Below, in pieces: positions 37,446 to 47,605 of a stretch of 64,000 bases of DNA (position 1 is its first letter; the number at the start of each line of letters is the position of its first letter). Both the position numbers and the translations under genes were made by a program. The notes below the pieces were generated by a model. The model saw only the letters and a list, made by a program, of their open reading frames with translations. It searched no databases and was not told the DNA's origin. Source of the DNA: Saccharophagus sp. K07 (GTDB taxonomy: Bacteria; Pseudomonadota; Gammaproteobacteria; Pseudomonadales; Cellvibrionaceae); assembly GCF_014336955.1 (NCBI RefSeq), contig NZ_QRAI01000005.1:186001-250000 (forward strand). Reading direction: 5' to 3'.

Positions 37446-38969
37446 ATGTGCGGCATTGTTGGAATGGTTGGTAAGAGCAATGTGAATGTGGCGTTATACG
37501 ACGCCCTGACCATGCTGCAACATCGCGGGCAGGACGCCGCCGGTATCATGACTTGTCACAACGGCAAAATGGCCCAGCAGAAAGCTGTCGGTCTGGTGCG
37601 TGACGTATTCCGTACCCGCCATATGCAGCGCTTGATTGGCAATATGGGTATTGGGCATGTGCGTTATCCAACCGCAGGCAGCTCCGGCCCAGCTTTGGCG
37701 CAACCGTTTTATGTCAACTCGCCTTACGGGATAGCGCTTGCTCATAACGGCAATCTGACCAATGCCGAAGCTTTAAGCAAAGAACTGTTTCTGGCGGATC
37801 TCCGCCACGTCAATACGGATTCCGATTCGGAAGTTCTGCTCAACGTCTTTGCTCACGAATTGCAACTTCAGGGCAAACTGAAGCCGACTCACGACGATAT
37901 CTTCAAAGCAGTTGAAGGTGTACATAAAAGGGTGAAAGGCGGCTATTCCGTAGTCGCCATGATTGCGAGCTATGGTGTGGTGGCCTTCCGCGACCCTAAC
38001 GGTATTCGCCCGCTGGTTTTTGGTGAGCGTATGTCGGATGAAGGCAAGGAATATATGATCGCTTCCGAAAGCGTCGCGCTCGATGTGCTCGGTTTTAAAC
38101 TGCTGCGCGATGTTGCGCCCGGTGAAGCGCTTTATATCACTGCAGATGGCGATCTTTATACACGTCAGTGCGCGGAAAAAACTCAGCTCAGCCCGTGTAT
38201 TTTTGAACACGTTTATTTTGCGCGCCCTGACTCTATTATGGATGGTGTATCTGTTTATAAAGCGCGTTTGCGCCAGGGCGAACGTCTGGCGGAAAAAATT
38301 CTCTCCCTGCGTCCCAATCACGATATCGACGTTGTGATTCCAATCCCTGATAGCAGCCGCGTTGCCGGCCAAGCACTCGCGCAAAAACTGGGTGTGAAAT
38401 TCCGCGAAGGTTTGGTCAAAAACCGTTATATAGGTCGCACCTTTATCATGCCCGGACAGCAGCAGCGCAAAAAATCCGTACGCCAGAAATTGAATGCTAT
38501 CGATTTGGAATTCCGCGGCAAAAATGTATTGCTGGTGGATGATTCCATTGTGCGCGGCACCACCTGCCAGCAAATTATTCAAATGGCGCGCGATGCAGGC
38601 GCTAAAAAAGTGTACTTCGCATCCGCGTCTCCCGAAGTGAAATACCCGAACGTGTACGGTATCGATATGCCGTCTGCCAGCGAGTTGATTGCCCACGGTC
38701 GCACCGTTGACCAGGTGGCGGACGCGATAGGCGCGGATTGGCTGATCTATCAAGACCTCGAAGATTTGATTGCGGCATCTGCCGAAGGTAACCCGGATAT
38801 TCCGCGTTTTGATTGTGCGGTCTTTGATGGCGATTACGTCACCGGCGATGTCAACGAAGAATATCTGCGCAAGCTTGAAGCAACGCGAAATGACTTGGCT
38901 AAATCCCAGCGCGAGGAAAGCAAAATACTGGCTAGCCTGAACTCGATAGTCGGTATCCACAACGCGTAA
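37446..38969 (+). CDS. purF: Amidophosphoribosyltransferase
   Basis: PurF makes phosphoribosylamine from PRPP and glutamine, the committed step of purine synthesis. The 507-residue protein starts MCGIVGMVG, with Cys2 as the glutaminase nucleophile (no propeptide), has RHRGQDAAG-type sequence ([10 protein letters not shown]) and the PRPP loop [13 protein letters not shown] around residue 360. AAGGGGA lies 9 bp before the ATG. Length equals E. coli (505). metZ is 31 bp downstream. Confidence 0.98.
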   Translation: MCGIVGMVGKSNVNVALYDALTMLQHRGQDAAGIMTCHNGKMAQQKAVGLVRDVFRTRHMQRLIGNMGIGHVRYPTAGSSGPALAQPFYVNSPYGIALAHNGNLTNAEALSKELFLADLRHVNTDSDSEVLLNVFAHELQLQGKLKPTHDDIFKAVEGVHKRVKGGYSVVAMIASYGVVAFRDPNGIRPLVFGERMSDEGKEYMIASESVALDVLGFKLLRDVAPGEALYITADGDLYTRQCAEKTQLSPCIFEHVYFARPDSIMDGVSVYKARLRQGERLAEKILSLRPNHDIDVVIPIPDSSRVAGQALAQKLGVKFREGLVKNRYIGRTFIMPGQQQRKKSVRQKLNAIDLEFRGKNVLLVDDSIVRGTTCQQIIQMARDAGAKKVYFASASPEVKYPNVYGIDMPSASELIAHGRTVDQVADAIGADWLIYQDLEDLIAASAEGNPDIPRFDCAVFDGDYVTGDVNEEYLRKLEATRNDLAKSQREESKILASLNSIVGIHNA

Positions 38970-39000
38970 TACCGACCCACCTGCTGATGGAAAAATTCTC

Positions 39001-40185
39001 ATGATGGATTTTCTCGAAGATGCGGAGCTGGATACCCTGGCGATACGCGCAGGCATCCAGCGCGGTCCGGAAGGCGAACACAGCGAACCCATCTTTACCA
39101 CCTCCAGTTACGTTTTCAAATCGGCAGCGGAAGCTGCCGCACGTTTTGCCGGTAACAGCCCTGGCAACGTCTATTCCCGCTACACCAATCCCACTGTGCG
39201 CTTGTTTCAGGACCGTATTGCGGCTCTGGAAGGTGCCGAATCGGCGGTAGCCACTTCCTCGGGAATGGCGGCGATTCTCAGTACGTGCATGGCGCATCTG
39301 CAATCGGGCGATCACGTCATTTGCTCAAGAAGCGTGTTTGGTACCACGACCGTATGGTTCACGCGCTATATGGAGAAGTTTGGCGTTAAGGTCAGTTTGG
39401 TGCCTCTGACAGACCTGGATGCATGGCGTTCTGCCGTGACCCCAAAAACCAAGCTGATGTTCCTGGAAACACCGTCCAACCCGCTGTGTGAAGTGGCAGA
39501 TCTAGGTGCTCTCTCGGCGCTTGCCAAACAAGCCAATAGTTTGCTGGTAGTCGACAACTGCTTTTGTACCCCGGCATTGCAGCGACCGCTGGAGCTGGGT
39601 GCGGATCTGGTCGTGCACTCAGCGACCAAATATCTGGATGGTCAGGGACGTTGCTTGGGTGGGGCAGTGGTTGGCAGCACCGAGCTGGTTGACCCTGTAT
39701 TGGCCTTTATCCGCACCTGCGGGCCGACTATGAGTCCTTTCAACGCCTGGGTATTTGCCAAAGGTCTGGAAACCCTGCGATTGCGCATGGAAGCCCATTC
39801 CTCTAATGCTCTTAAGCTGGCGGAATACTTGGCGGCTCGCCCCGAAGTGGAAAAGGTGTTTTACGCCGGTTTGCCGGATCATCCGGGCCATGAACTGGCA
39901 AAAAAACAGCAGCGCGCGTTTGGCGGTGTGATGTCCTTCCGGGTAAAAGGCGATAAGGCTGCCGCTTGGCGGTTTATCGATGCTGTGCGGATTATGTCGC
40001 TGACCGCTAACTTAGGGGATGCAAAAACCACCATCGTGCATCCAGCCACTACTACTCACGGCCGTCTCGCTCCTGAAGAAAAACAAGCGGCAGGCATTAC
40101 CGATAATCTGATCCGTGTGTCTGTTGGCTTGGAAAGTCCCATCGATCTCATCAAGGATCTGGATCGCGGTCTCGCCGCGCTCTGA
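39001..40185 (+). CDS. metZ: O-succinylhomoserine sulfhydrylase
   Basis: MetZ forms homocysteine directly from O-succinylhomoserine and sulfide with pyridoxal phosphate. The 394-residue Cys/Met-metabolism enzyme opens DTLAIRAGIQRGPEGEHSEPIF, has the SRYTNPT motif and the PLP lysine in SATKYLDGQGR. Location after purF is the metZ position of pseudomonads. It would use the sulfide made by the CysI in this window. Cystathionine gamma-synthase is a related alternative, but context and sequence favour MetZ. Confidence 0.93.
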   Translation: MMDFLEDAELDTLAIRAGIQRGPEGEHSEPIFTTSSYVFKSAAEAAARFAGNSPGNVYSRYTNPTVRLFQDRIAALEGAESAVATSSGMAAILSTCMAHLQSGDHVICSRSVFGTTTVWFTRYMEKFGVKVSLVPLTDLDAWRSAVTPKTKLMFLETPSNPLCEVADLGALSALAKQANSLLVVDNCFCTPALQRPLELGADLVVHSATKYLDGQGRCLGGAVVGSTELVDPVLAFIRTCGPTMSPFNAWVFAKGLETLRLRMEAHSSNALKLAEYLAARPEVEKVFYAGLPDHPGHELAKKQQRAFGGVMSFRVKGDKAAAWRFIDAVRIMSLTANLGDAKTTIVHPATTTHGRLAPEEKQAAGITDNLIRVSVGLESPIDLIKDLDRGLAAL

Positions 40186-40401
40186 TCCTTGTCACGCCTT
40201 TGGCGGATCGGGCCGGCTTATTGGGCTATTCTTGAGAGGTTGAGGTTGAACCAAATACATCAGCCGCAGCCGAATAGCCGAGCCGGAAAATCCGCTTCGC
40301 CATAACCAATAACAGAACGCCCAGCGTCGACTTAAGGATGCACTGCGGCTTGGCCGCGGGAAGTCATGGATAAGGCTAAGGGCCGATGCCATAGGAACCA
40401 C

Positions 40402-41307
40402 ATGAATCCCATAATCAATTCTTTGATTGAACGTATCGGCCAAGTGCTGTTGGGCAAAGATCTGCAAGTGCGCTTGGCATTGGCTTGTCTGCTGGCGAGA
40501 GGACATCTTCTGATCGAGGACCTGCCGGGAATGGGCAAAACCACGCTCGCTCAGTGCTTGGCTGCGGTGCTGGGGTTGAAATATGAAAGGGTGCAATTTA
40601 CCAGCGATTTATTGCCGACCGATATTTTGGGTGTTTCGATTTTCGACAAGGGCTTAAATGCGTTTACTTTTCATCCCGGCCCCATTTTTACCCAGGTTTT
40701 GCTCGCGGACGAAATCAATCGCACCACGCCCAAAACCCAAAGCGCCTTGCTTGAAGCCATGGAAGAAGGGCAGGTGACCATCGATGGCGAAACCCGCCAG
40801 TTGCCCAAACCGTTTTTTGTGATAGCGACGCAAAATCCGATTCACCAATCAGGCACTTTCCCTCTGCCGGAATCGCAGCTGGATCGCTTTTTAATGCGTA
40901 TTACGCTGGGTTATCCAAGCGCCGCGTCTGAACGTTTGCTGCTGAAAGGGGACGATCCTCGAGCCAGTCTTAAAACCATGGAATCCCTGATCAGCACTGC
41001 CCAATTGAACGAACTGCAACAACAGGCTCACGATGTAAAAGCCAGCGATGCCGTGATCGATTATCTGCAGCGTTTGGTAGAGCGAACCCGGCGTGACAGT
41101 CATTTTGCTTATGGACTTTCCCCGCGCGGCGCTATGGCATGGTTGCGTGCCGCCAAGGCCTGGGCGCTGATTCACGGGCGTGCTTATGTGGTGCCGGAAG
41201 ATTTGCAAACGGTTATGGGGCCGGTGGTTGGTCATAGAGTGCACGGCCGGGATAAAACAGAAGAATTGCTGGATCATTTATTAACGAGTGTCGATGTTCT
41301 GGCGTGA
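40402..41307 (+). CDS. MoxR-family AAA+ ATPase
   Basis: This 301-residue ATPase has Walker A (EDLPGMGKTTLAQ), Walker B (VLLADEINRTTPKTQSALLEAMEEGQV) and sensor residues (FFVIATQNPIHQSGTFPLPESQLDRFLM). MoxR proteins act as chaperones for the maturation of protein complexes. ATG 40402 has AGGA 5 bp upstream and matches the usual start; an in-frame ATG at 40366 exists. It heads a three-gene cassette with DUF58 and TgpA-like genes. The specific client is unknown. Confidence 0.93.
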   Translation: MNPIINSLIERIGQVLLGKDLQVRLALACLLARGHLLIEDLPGMGKTTLAQCLAAVLGLKYERVQFTSDLLPTDILGVSIFDKGLNAFTFHPGPIFTQVLLADEINRTTPKTQSALLEAMEEGQVTIDGETRQLPKPFFVIATQNPIHQSGTFPLPESQLDRFLMRITLGYPSAASERLLLKGDDPRASLKTMESLISTAQLNELQQQAHDVKASDAVIDYLQRLVERTRRDSHFAYGLSPRGAMAWLRAAKAWALIHGRAYVVPEDLQTVMGPVVGHRVHGRDKTEELLDHLLTSVDVLA

Positions 41308-41319
41308 GGTGACAGACCC

Positions 41320-42294
41320 ATGCTCTCGGTAAAATTAAAAAACATTTGGCAACATTGGTTTTTCAATTGGATTGATCGGCGCCAGCCTCGCTCTGCTCAA
41401 CATCGCTTACATCGCAAAAATCTCTATATTTTTCCCACTCTCACCGGTTTTGCTTATCTGTTTCTGGCGCTCATTATTTGGCTGCTGGGCACCAACTATC
41501 AAAACAATCTCATTCTTGCGTTGGCTTACATGCAAGTCAGCATATTTGTCATGACCATCTTGAATACCTACCACAATTTGGCGGGTTTGCGCGTGGAATT
41601 CGTCAGCGCGGAAGAGGGATTTGTTGGCGAAAAAATCGCATTCAGGTTGTTGTTTCGCTCGAACAATGCGAAGGGGACTCATTACGTCACTGCGCACTGG
41701 ATTGGTAATTCTCCCGTGATATTGGATTTCGAATCACAGCAAGACCATCTGGAAAACGTCTACGCCCAAGCTGATGCGCGCGGATGGCTCAAACCTCGTC
41801 GGTTATTATTGCAAAGTACTTTCCCTATGGGGCTGTTGCGCTGTTGGACGTGGCTGTCATTCGATGCGCAAGCATTGGTCTATCCAACGCCCGTCGCTGG
41901 TGATTTGCCAGTAGGAATTTACGAAGGTGATGAGGAGCAGGGCCGTCATTTACAAAGTCGACAGGGCGATGAATTTGCCGGTTTTCGCGAATACAAACCG
42001 GGCGATTCGCCGAAGCAGATCGCTTGGAAACAATACGCCCGCGACCGAGGTTTATGGAGCAAGGAATATCGCGATGCGACAACCAGCCGCACCTGGCTGC
42101 AATGGTCGGATTTTTACCGCGGAGATCAAGAGCTGGCACTATCGCAAATGTGTTATTGGGTAATAGAGCTTACGCAGCGCCAGACAGAATTTGGTATGCG
42201 CTTGCCCGGCTTTGAATTAGCACCGGGAGAAGGTCTTGATCATCGCAAGCGAGCCTTGCAGGCGCTTGCTTTATTTGAGCAGGCACGTTCATGA
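41320..42294 (+). CDS. DUF58 family protein
   Basis: This 324-residue protein has two membrane segments near residues 32-75 and a DUF58 domain with GDEFAGFREYKPGDSPKQIAWKQYARDRGLWSKEY, the family's hallmark segment (residues ~215-250). DUF58 proteins regularly accompany MoxR ATPases and transglutaminase proteins. GAGGTGA precedes ATG 41320, and its stop overlaps the next start by 4 bp (ATGA). The biochemical role is unknown. Confidence 0.92.
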   Translation: MLSVKLKNIWQHWFFNWIDRRQPRSAQHRLHRKNLYIFPTLTGFAYLFLALIIWLLGTNYQNNLILALAYMQVSIFVMTILNTYHNLAGLRVEFVSAEEGFVGEKIAFRLLFRSNNAKGTHYVTAHWIGNSPVILDFESQQDHLENVYAQADARGWLKPRRLLLQSTFPMGLLRCWTWLSFDAQALVYPTPVAGDLPVGIYEGDEEQGRHLQSRQGDEFAGFREYKPGDSPKQIAWKQYARDRGLWSKEYRDATTSRTWLQWSDFYRGDQELALSQMCYWVIELTQRQTEFGMRLPGFELAPGEGLDHRKRALQALALFEQARS

Positions 42295-44300
42295 GATTGA
42301 CGGCGCTGGAAAAAGACATGATTCATCGCGGCAACCTTTTATGGTTGCTAGGTGCGCAAGCGATCTGCATTTTTCCTCTGCTGATAAAGCTGCCTTTCTG
42401 GATCTGGCTGGTATGGATTTCTGCGCTGATCTGGCGCGTCCAAATCCATCGCGGTCGTTGGTATTTTCCTTCCGTCTGGGTGAAATTGTTTTTGGGTATC
42501 GGCTGCGCCGTCGGGATTTTTGTGACTTTTTCCGGGATTCGCGGCGTTGAGCCCATGGTCGGATTTTTAGTGTGCTCGTTTATTCTTAAAGTAATCGAGA
42601 TGCGCACTAAAAAAGATGCGCTTATTGTGTTGTTTATCGGCTTTATAGCGGTCGCTGCGCAATTTTTATTCGCGCAGGACGTGCTGGCGGGAATCTACGG
42701 AATATTTTCCCTGTTTATTTTGCTGACTGCGTGGCAAGCCGCTTTTTATTCGCGCCCTATTTCAATTCGTCAATATTTCAAAATCGGCGGGACTTTGGTT
42801 ATTCAGGCGCTGCCATTTATGGTGGTGTTATTTATTGTCATGCCACGATTGGGGCCACTATGGGCGGTGCCTTTGCCGCAGGGAAAAGGAAAAACCGGTT
42901 TTAGTGATACTCTGGAAATGGGTGATCTCGGCGAGTTGGTGCAATCTCCGGAAGTGGCATTTCGGGTTGCTTTTAATGATGTTCCGCCTCCTGCTCAGCA
43001 GTTGTATTGGCGCGGTTTGGTGTTGGATGAATTCGACGGAGTTCGCTGGCAAACCGCCGCGTTGCTGGCCCGTCCTATAGGTGGAGCGCCGAATACCTCA
43101 TTTGCTCCAGGTGAAGTGTTGCGTTATTCCGTTATTGTCGAGCCGCATCATTACCGCTGGCTTTTTACCTTGGCCCCGCTGATTTCCGCAGATTCATCCC
43201 AATTAAGGTTGGAACAGGATGAGCGCGGTTTGTTGTTTGCACGCCGTCCTGTTGTCAACAAGGCGGAATATTCGGCGATTTCGGCAAGACAGCCCGTAGC
43301 TGCAGATCAGGCTTTATCAGAGCGCAATAGGCGATGGTTGACTCATTTACCGGAAGGCAATCCTCGCACGCGCGCATTGGTTGAAGAATGGCAGGCGCAG
43401 TCTTTGACCGACCAACAATTGGTTGATCGAGCCTTGGCTCTCTTCACGAATAATTTTGTTTACACCATGAGACCGCCTCGATTGGGGCCGGATGCCGTGG
43501 ATGATTTTTTATTTAATACCAAGCGTGGTTTTTGCGAGCATTTTGCCAGCAGCTTTGTTTTTTTGATGCGCAGCGCCGGCATTCCGGCGCGCATTATTGT
43601 TGGATATCAGGGGGGCGAATATAACAATCTGGAATCTTATTTTTTGATTCGGCAAAGCGATGCTCACGCCTGGGCGGAAGTTTGGCTCGAGGGTATAGGG
43701 TGGCGGGCGGTTGACCCTACAGCGGCCGTTGCACCTAATCGCATCGAGCTGGGAGTCGCTGATGCGTTGGATGTGGAAGAACGCGATTTGGTCGGACGGG
43801 TTAGGTGGTCGAGTACAATTGCCTATGCGTTGTATAGACACTGGGATGCGTTGGGTTATAGTTGGAATCGTTGGGTTTTAAATTACGATCGACAGAGTCA
43901 GCAAAATCTTTTCAGTGATTTGTTCGGCAACAATAGCCCCTGGAGGATCGGTCTGGGATTTGTTGTAGTGAGTATAGGAATTTTTTCGCTATACGCCGCA
44001 TTTCAATTTTTCTCCCGAGTTCGTCCCGCGCATCGCGTCGAAGATCGCATGATGTTTCGACTTTTAAGAAAAATTGCCAAGATGGGATTCGAGCGCTATC
44101 CGCAAGAAACATTAGGGCAGTTTGCGATGCGGGTAAGTCAAACCGCCCCAGGATTGGGTCAGCAATTAAAAATGATTGCGAATTTATATAACGCTGTTAT
44201 TTATGCGGAAGACAAAGAAGCCAGTGAAAAACTGATGGGGGCTTTAAATAGTGCGGAGCGGCAACTTTCTCGAGGTTTTGCCAAGTCATTAAAGGGATAA
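42291..44300 (+). CDS. TgpA-like membrane transglutaminase-domain protein (DUF3488)
   Basis: This 669-residue protein has six or so N-terminal membrane spans (DUF3488, to about residue 200), a periplasmic transglutaminase-like domain with the Cys-His-Asp triad (RGFCEHFASSF, DAHAWAEVW, WRAVDPTAAV, residues ~410-480) and one more span near residue 560 before a cytoplasmic tail. It resembles TgpA, which is needed for viability in Pseudomonas aeruginosa. With MoxR and DUF58 it forms a translationally coupled cassette, probably acting on the envelope. The substrate is unknown. Confidence 0.93.
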   Translation: MRLTALEKDMIHRGNLLWLLGAQAICIFPLLIKLPFWIWLVWISALIWRVQIHRGRWYFPSVWVKLFLGIGCAVGIFVTFSGIRGVEPMVGFLVCSFILKVIEMRTKKDALIVLFIGFIAVAAQFLFAQDVLAGIYGIFSLFILLTAWQAAFYSRPISIRQYFKIGGTLVIQALPFMVVLFIVMPRLGPLWAVPLPQGKGKTGFSDTLEMGDLGELVQSPEVAFRVAFNDVPPPAQQLYWRGLVLDEFDGVRWQTAALLARPIGGAPNTSFAPGEVLRYSVIVEPHHYRWLFTLAPLISADSSQLRLEQDERGLLFARRPVVNKAEYSAISARQPVAADQALSERNRRWLTHLPEGNPRTRALVEEWQAQSLTDQQLVDRALALFTNNFVYTMRPPRLGPDAVDDFLFNTKRGFCEHFASSFVFLMRSAGIPARIIVGYQGGEYNNLESYFLIRQSDAHAWAEVWLEGIGWRAVDPTAAVAPNRIELGVADALDVEERDLVGRVRWSSTIAYALYRHWDALGYSWNRWVLNYDRQSQQNLFSDLFGNNSPWRIGLGFVVVSIGIFSLYAAFQFFSRVRPAHRVEDRMMFRLLRKIAKMGFERYPQETLGQFAMRVSQTAPGLGQQLKMIANLYNAVIYAEDKEASEKLMGALNSAERQLSRGFAKSLKG

Positions 44301-44331
44301 TTTTCCCATCGAGAAGTTGCCGAGCTTTTAA

Positions 44332-44799
44332 TTATTCAAGTGTACGAATGCGATCTGATAGGTAGTCGTCGTAGTCTGGAATTTGCCGGCTATAGGCTTT
44401 ATCAATCCAGTGAGATTGCAGAATAAAATCCGCCGAGGCGGGATTGCAGGCAACGGGAATGTTCCAGGCTGCCGCAAGTCGCAATAACGCTTTGACATCC
44501 GGATCGTGCGGCATAGGCTCGAAAGGATCCCAAAAGAAAATCAGGATATCGATAAAACCTTCCGCTATTCGTGCGCCGACCTGCTGATCGCCTCCCAGAG
44601 GGCCGCTGATAAATTTGTGTATCGGCAGTCCTAATTTTTTTTCCAGCACAAAACCGGTCGTTCCTGTGGCAAATAATTCGTGCGCGCCCAGGGCGGATGC
44701 GTTATTTACGGCCCATTCGGTGAGTTCGTCTTTTTTGTTGTCGTGAGCGATCAACGCAATGCGTTTTTTGGCTGGCAGAGGAGAGGCTTTATAGTGCAT
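44332..44799 (-). CDS. mgsA: Methylglyoxal synthase
   Basis: MgsA converts dihydroxyacetone phosphate to methylglyoxal and phosphate, a bypass that relieves sugar-phosphate stress. The 155-residue protein has IALIAHDNKK, ATGTTGFVLEKKLGLP, the catalytic SGPLGGDQQVGARIAEG and the FFWDPFEPMPHDPDVKALLR segment. Length matches E. coli (152). It converges with the tgpA-like gene. GloB at 19.8 kb would help to remove the product. Confidence 0.96.
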   Translation of the reverse strand: MHYKASPLPAKKRIALIAHDNKKDELTEWAVNNASALGAHELFATGTTGFVLEKKLGLPIHKFISGPLGGDQQVGARIAEGFIDILIFFWDPFEPMPHDPDVKALLRLAAAWNIPVACNPASADFILQSHWIDKAYSRQIPDYDDYLSDRIRTLE

Positions 44800-44865
44800 G
44801 AGAGAGGCTCCATGTCGAGCTGCTGATAGCAGTCAATTTAAAATAATGGTGAGCCGCAAATACAA

Positions 44866-44893
44866 ATGAAAAAGCCCGCAATATGCGGGCTTT
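44866..44893 (-). terminator. Terminator of tRNA-Arg
   Basis: AAAGCCCGCA / TGCGGGCTTT stem (44871-44880 and 44884-44893). On the minus strand a T-run follows, 8 bp past the tRNA 3' end. Confidence 0.85.
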
Positions 44894-44900
44894 CCTAATA

Positions 44901-44977
44901 TGGCGCGCTCGAGAGGATTCGAACCTCTGACCGCCTGGTTCGTAGCCAGGTACTCTATCCAACTGAGCTACGAGCGC
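44901..44977 (-). tRNA. tRNA-Arg (anticodon ACG)
   Basis: A 77-nt tRNA with encoded CCA. The acceptor stem GCGCTCG pairs with CGAGCGC, the D arm holds TAGCTCAGTTGGATAGAG, the anticodon stem-loop CCTGGCTACGAACCAGG gives anticodon ACG, and the T arm is AGAGGTTCGAATCCTCT. A34 is normally changed to inosine, so it would read CGU, CGC and CGA. Confidence 0.97.
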
Positions 44978-45105
44978 GCTGTCTTCAGCAGTAGTAGCGC
45001 TGAGGCCGCGTATATTAGGGATAGCTTTGTATAGAGTCAACACCAAAATTAAATTTTCTTAAAAAAAATTTTGCCGCCAGAACATTAACGATTACGAATT
45101 AATCA

Positions 45106-46731
45106 CTAATGGCTCACCACTATGTTTTGATCGGCAAAATTTCCCGGTACAAGAATAGTATCTATAGCCAAATTCGACGTATCCGGGTAATCCAACGAAT
45201 AATGTAAGCCGCGACTTTCTTTGCGCTGCATGGCGGAGCGGATGATTAATTCGGCAACCATGGCCAAATTGCGCAATTCGATGAGGTCACTGCTGACCTT
45301 GTAGTTGGAGTAATACTCGTGGATCTCTTGCTGCAACAACTCAATGCGGTGCTTGGCGCGCTCGAGGCGTTTATGGGTGCGGACGATGCCAACGTAGTCC
45401 CACATAAAGCGCCGCAATTCATCCCAGTTGTGGGAAATCACCACATCTTCGTCGGAATCAGTCACCCGGGATTCATCCCAGCTTTTGGGAGCAGCTGGCG
45501 GGGCAGTGTCGGGCAGAGTGGTGAGAATCGTTTGGGCTGCGGACTGGGCGAACACTATGCACTCTAGTAGCGAATTGCTGGCCATGCGGTTGGCGCCGTG
45601 CAAGCCCGTAAAGGACGTCTCGCCAATGGCGTACAGGTTTTTGAGGTCGGTCTCGCCGTTGGTGTTAACGACGACGCCGCCGCAGGTGTAGTGAGCTGCG
45701 GGAACCACGGGGATAGGCTGGGTGCATATATCTATGCCGTACTTCAGGCAGTTCTCATACACGGTAGGAAAGTGTTGGATGATGAACTCTTTGGGCTTAT
45801 GACTGATATCCAAATGGACGAACTGCGAGCCCAAGCGCTTCATCTCGTGGTCGATTGCGCGTGCCACCACGTCGCGGGGGGCTAGCTCGGCCAACTCATG
45901 GAATTTGGGCATAAAGCGCTCGCCGCCCGGCAGTTTGAGAATGGCTCCTTCACCGCGCAGCGCTTCGGTAATGAGGAACGACTTGGCACTGGGGTGGTAG
46001 AGGCAGGTGGGGTGGAATTGGTTGAATTCCATATTTGCCACCCGACAGCCGGCGCGCCAAGCCATGGCGATGCCGTCACCACTCGCGCTATCTGGGTTGC
46101 TGCTGTACAGATAAACCTTGCTGGCACCGCCAGTGGCCAAAATAACGGCTTTGGCAGTGAAACACTCAACCTTGTCCAGGTTGCGGTTAAAGACGTAGGC
46201 ACCTACGCAGCGCAGTTTTCGGCTTTGCGGGTCAGGCTGGCGAATCAAATCCAGCGCGATCATATGTTCGAGCAGAGTGATGTTCGGATTGCTTTGCGCC
46301 TTCTCCAGCAAAGTCGTATGGACCGCCTTACCGGTTGCATCTGCACTATGGATTATGCGTCTGTGGCTGTGGCCACCCTCGCGAGTGAGATGGAACTCTT
46401 CGGAACCTTCGCTGCGCGTGAAATCCACTCCGAGATCGACCAGCCAATCAATCGCAGCTTTGCTATTTTTTACAGTGAACTCCACTACGTCAGGGTGACA
46501 GAGTCCGCCACCGGCTGCGAGTGTGTCTGCCACGTGAGATTCAATAGAATCTTCTGTGTCCAGAACGGCGGCGATACCGCCCTGAGCGTGCCAAGTCGAG
46601 CCGGATGTCAGGGTGCCTTTGCTCAAGACGGTGACGCGGGCGGCGTTGGCCAGAGAAAGGGCCAAGGTTAAACCTGCCGCACCGGAGCCAATAACCAATA
46701 CGTCGCAATTATGGATATCTGTCTGGGTCAC
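45106..46731 (-). CDS. nadB: L-aspartate oxidase
   Basis: NadB oxidises aspartate to iminoaspartate, the first step of de novo NAD synthesis, with FAD. The 541-residue protein has the FAD dinucleotide motif [13 protein letters not shown] at residue ~12, the flavin-contact [14 protein letters not shown], the active-site [10 protein letters not shown]-like segment ([12 protein letters not shown]), and the [10 protein letters not shown] motif. GTG 46731 is chosen: AGGAA lies 6 bp upstream and the length then equals E. coli (540); the longer frame adds 50 unrelated residues. It is divergent from rpoE, the conserved arrangement. Confidence 0.95.
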   Translation of the reverse strand: MTQTDIHNCDVLVIGSGAAGLTLALSLANAARVTVLSKGTLTSGSTWHAQGGIAAVLDTEDSIESHVADTLAAGGGLCHPDVVEFTVKNSKAAIDWLVDLGVDFTRSEGSEEFHLTREGGHSHRRIIHSADATGKAVHTTLLEKAQSNPNITLLEHMIALDLIRQPDPQSRKLRCVGAYVFNRNLDKVECFTAKAVILATGGASKVYLYSSNPDSASGDGIAMAWRAGCRVANMEFNQFHPTCLYHPSAKSFLITEALRGEGAILKLPGGERFMPKFHELAELAPRDVVARAIDHEMKRLGSQFVHLDISHKPKEFIIQHFPTVYENCLKYGIDICTQPIPVVPAAHYTCGGVVVNTNGETDLKNLYAIGETSFTGLHGANRMASNSLLECIVFAQSAAQTILTTLPDTAPPAAPKSWDESRVTDSDEDVVISHNWDELRRFMWDYVGIVRTHKRLERAKHRIELLQQEIHEYYSNYKVSSDLIELRNLAMVAELIIRSAMQRKESRGLHYSLDYPDTSNLAIDTILVPGNFADQNIVVSH

Positions 46732-46802
46732 GAATGTTCCTTGCCTGTACAATTTTTGTTGATATTCTACGCCATCGATTCGCGGGCTGATCAGCTTCGG
46801 TT

Positions 46803-46830
46803 GAACTTTTCTTGCGTCGATCATGTCTAG
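46803..46830 (+). promoter_or_regulatory. Sigma-E/AlgU-type promoter before rpoE
   Basis: GAACTT (46803-46808), 17-bp spacer, TCTAG (46826-46830) matches the RpoE/AlgU consensus GAACTT-N16/17-TCTGA at all but one -10 base. It lies 145 bp before the rpoE start, consistent with autoregulation. No transcript data were available. Confidence 0.65.
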
Positions 46831-46975
46831 TGTGTCATCGGAATACGCCAGCTTCACAAAATCTGGCGAAGCACAAACCACAATGCCACGGTTTTGACTG
46901 ATGGCTTACATGGGTGACACGATGCCGCTACCGAACTCTGCAAAGATTGTTGATTTCAAGATTGGGGATTCCGGA

Positions 46976-47560
46976 ATGTTAAAACCGCCCGCGCAGGACA
47001 CGGACGAGAAGCTCGTCGCGCGTGTCCAGCAAGGTGATAAGCGTGCGTTTGACCTGTTGGTACTCAAGTACCAGCACAAAATTACCGCAATTATCAGCCG
47101 TTTTGTGCGGGATTCGGCGGAAGTTCATGACGTCGCGCAGGAGGCGTTTATCAAGGCCTATCGCGCCTTAGGAAATTTCCGTGGCGATAGTGCCTTCTAT
47201 ACATGGATCTATCGCATCGCTGTTAACACTGCGAAGAACCATTTGGTGTCGCGAGGACGTCGTCCACCGGCAACCGATATAGATGTAGATGATGCCGAGT
47301 TTTTGAACGGTGCGGATGGCTTGAGAGACATTACCTCGCCGGAACATGAGCTGATGAAAGATCAGCTCGAGCAGGTGGTCTATAAAGCTATCCAAGCATT
47401 ACCAGAAGATCTGCGCACTGCGCTGACATTAAGGGAAATGGAAGGAATGAGTTACGAGGAGATCGCAGAAGTGATGGATTGCCCTGTAGGCACTGTGCGA
47501 TCCCGAATTTTCAGAGCGCGTGAGGCCGTCGACCGTCACGTTGCACCTTTAATGAACTAA
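46976..47560 (+). CDS. rpoE: RNA polymerase extracytoplasmic sigma factor RpoE (AlgU)
   Basis: RpoE directs transcription of envelope-stress genes. The 194-residue sigma factor has region 2 (QQGDKRAFDLLVLKYQHK ... VAQEAFIKAYRALGNFRGDSAFYTWIYRIAVNTAKN) and region 4 (LPEDLRTALTLREMEGMSYEEIAEVMDCPVGTVRSRIFRARE), closely similar to AlgU and E. coli RpoE. ATG 46976 has GGGGA 7 bp upstream and gives the family length; in-frame ATGs at 46901 and 46922 would add 18-25 unrelated residues. It is followed by rseA, rseB and rseC and has a sigma-E-like promoter of its own. Confidence 0.97.
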   Translation: MLKPPAQDTDEKLVARVQQGDKRAFDLLVLKYQHKITAIISRFVRDSAEVHDVAQEAFIKAYRALGNFRGDSAFYTWIYRIAVNTAKNHLVSRGRRPPATDIDVDDAEFLNGADGLRDITSPEHELMKDQLEQVVYKAIQALPEDLRTALTLREMEGMSYEEIAEVMDCPVGTVRSRIFRAREAVDRHVAPLMN

Positions 47561-47605
47561 GTGACCTGATCGTCATTTTCAAAAAACCGAACCTGGACAA
47601 GTACA

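Noticed and set aside
37773-39101. Minus-strand open frame of 442 codons
   Set aside because: It lies wholly antisense to purF and the start of metZ and shows no domain; long antisense frames are common opposite codon-biased genes.
40186-40401. Possible small minus-strand peptide in the metZ-moxR gap (beginning MAKRIFRLGYSAAA)
   Set aside because: Only about 25 codons from its ATG, no ribosome site, and an in-frame stop shortly upstream. It may be chance.
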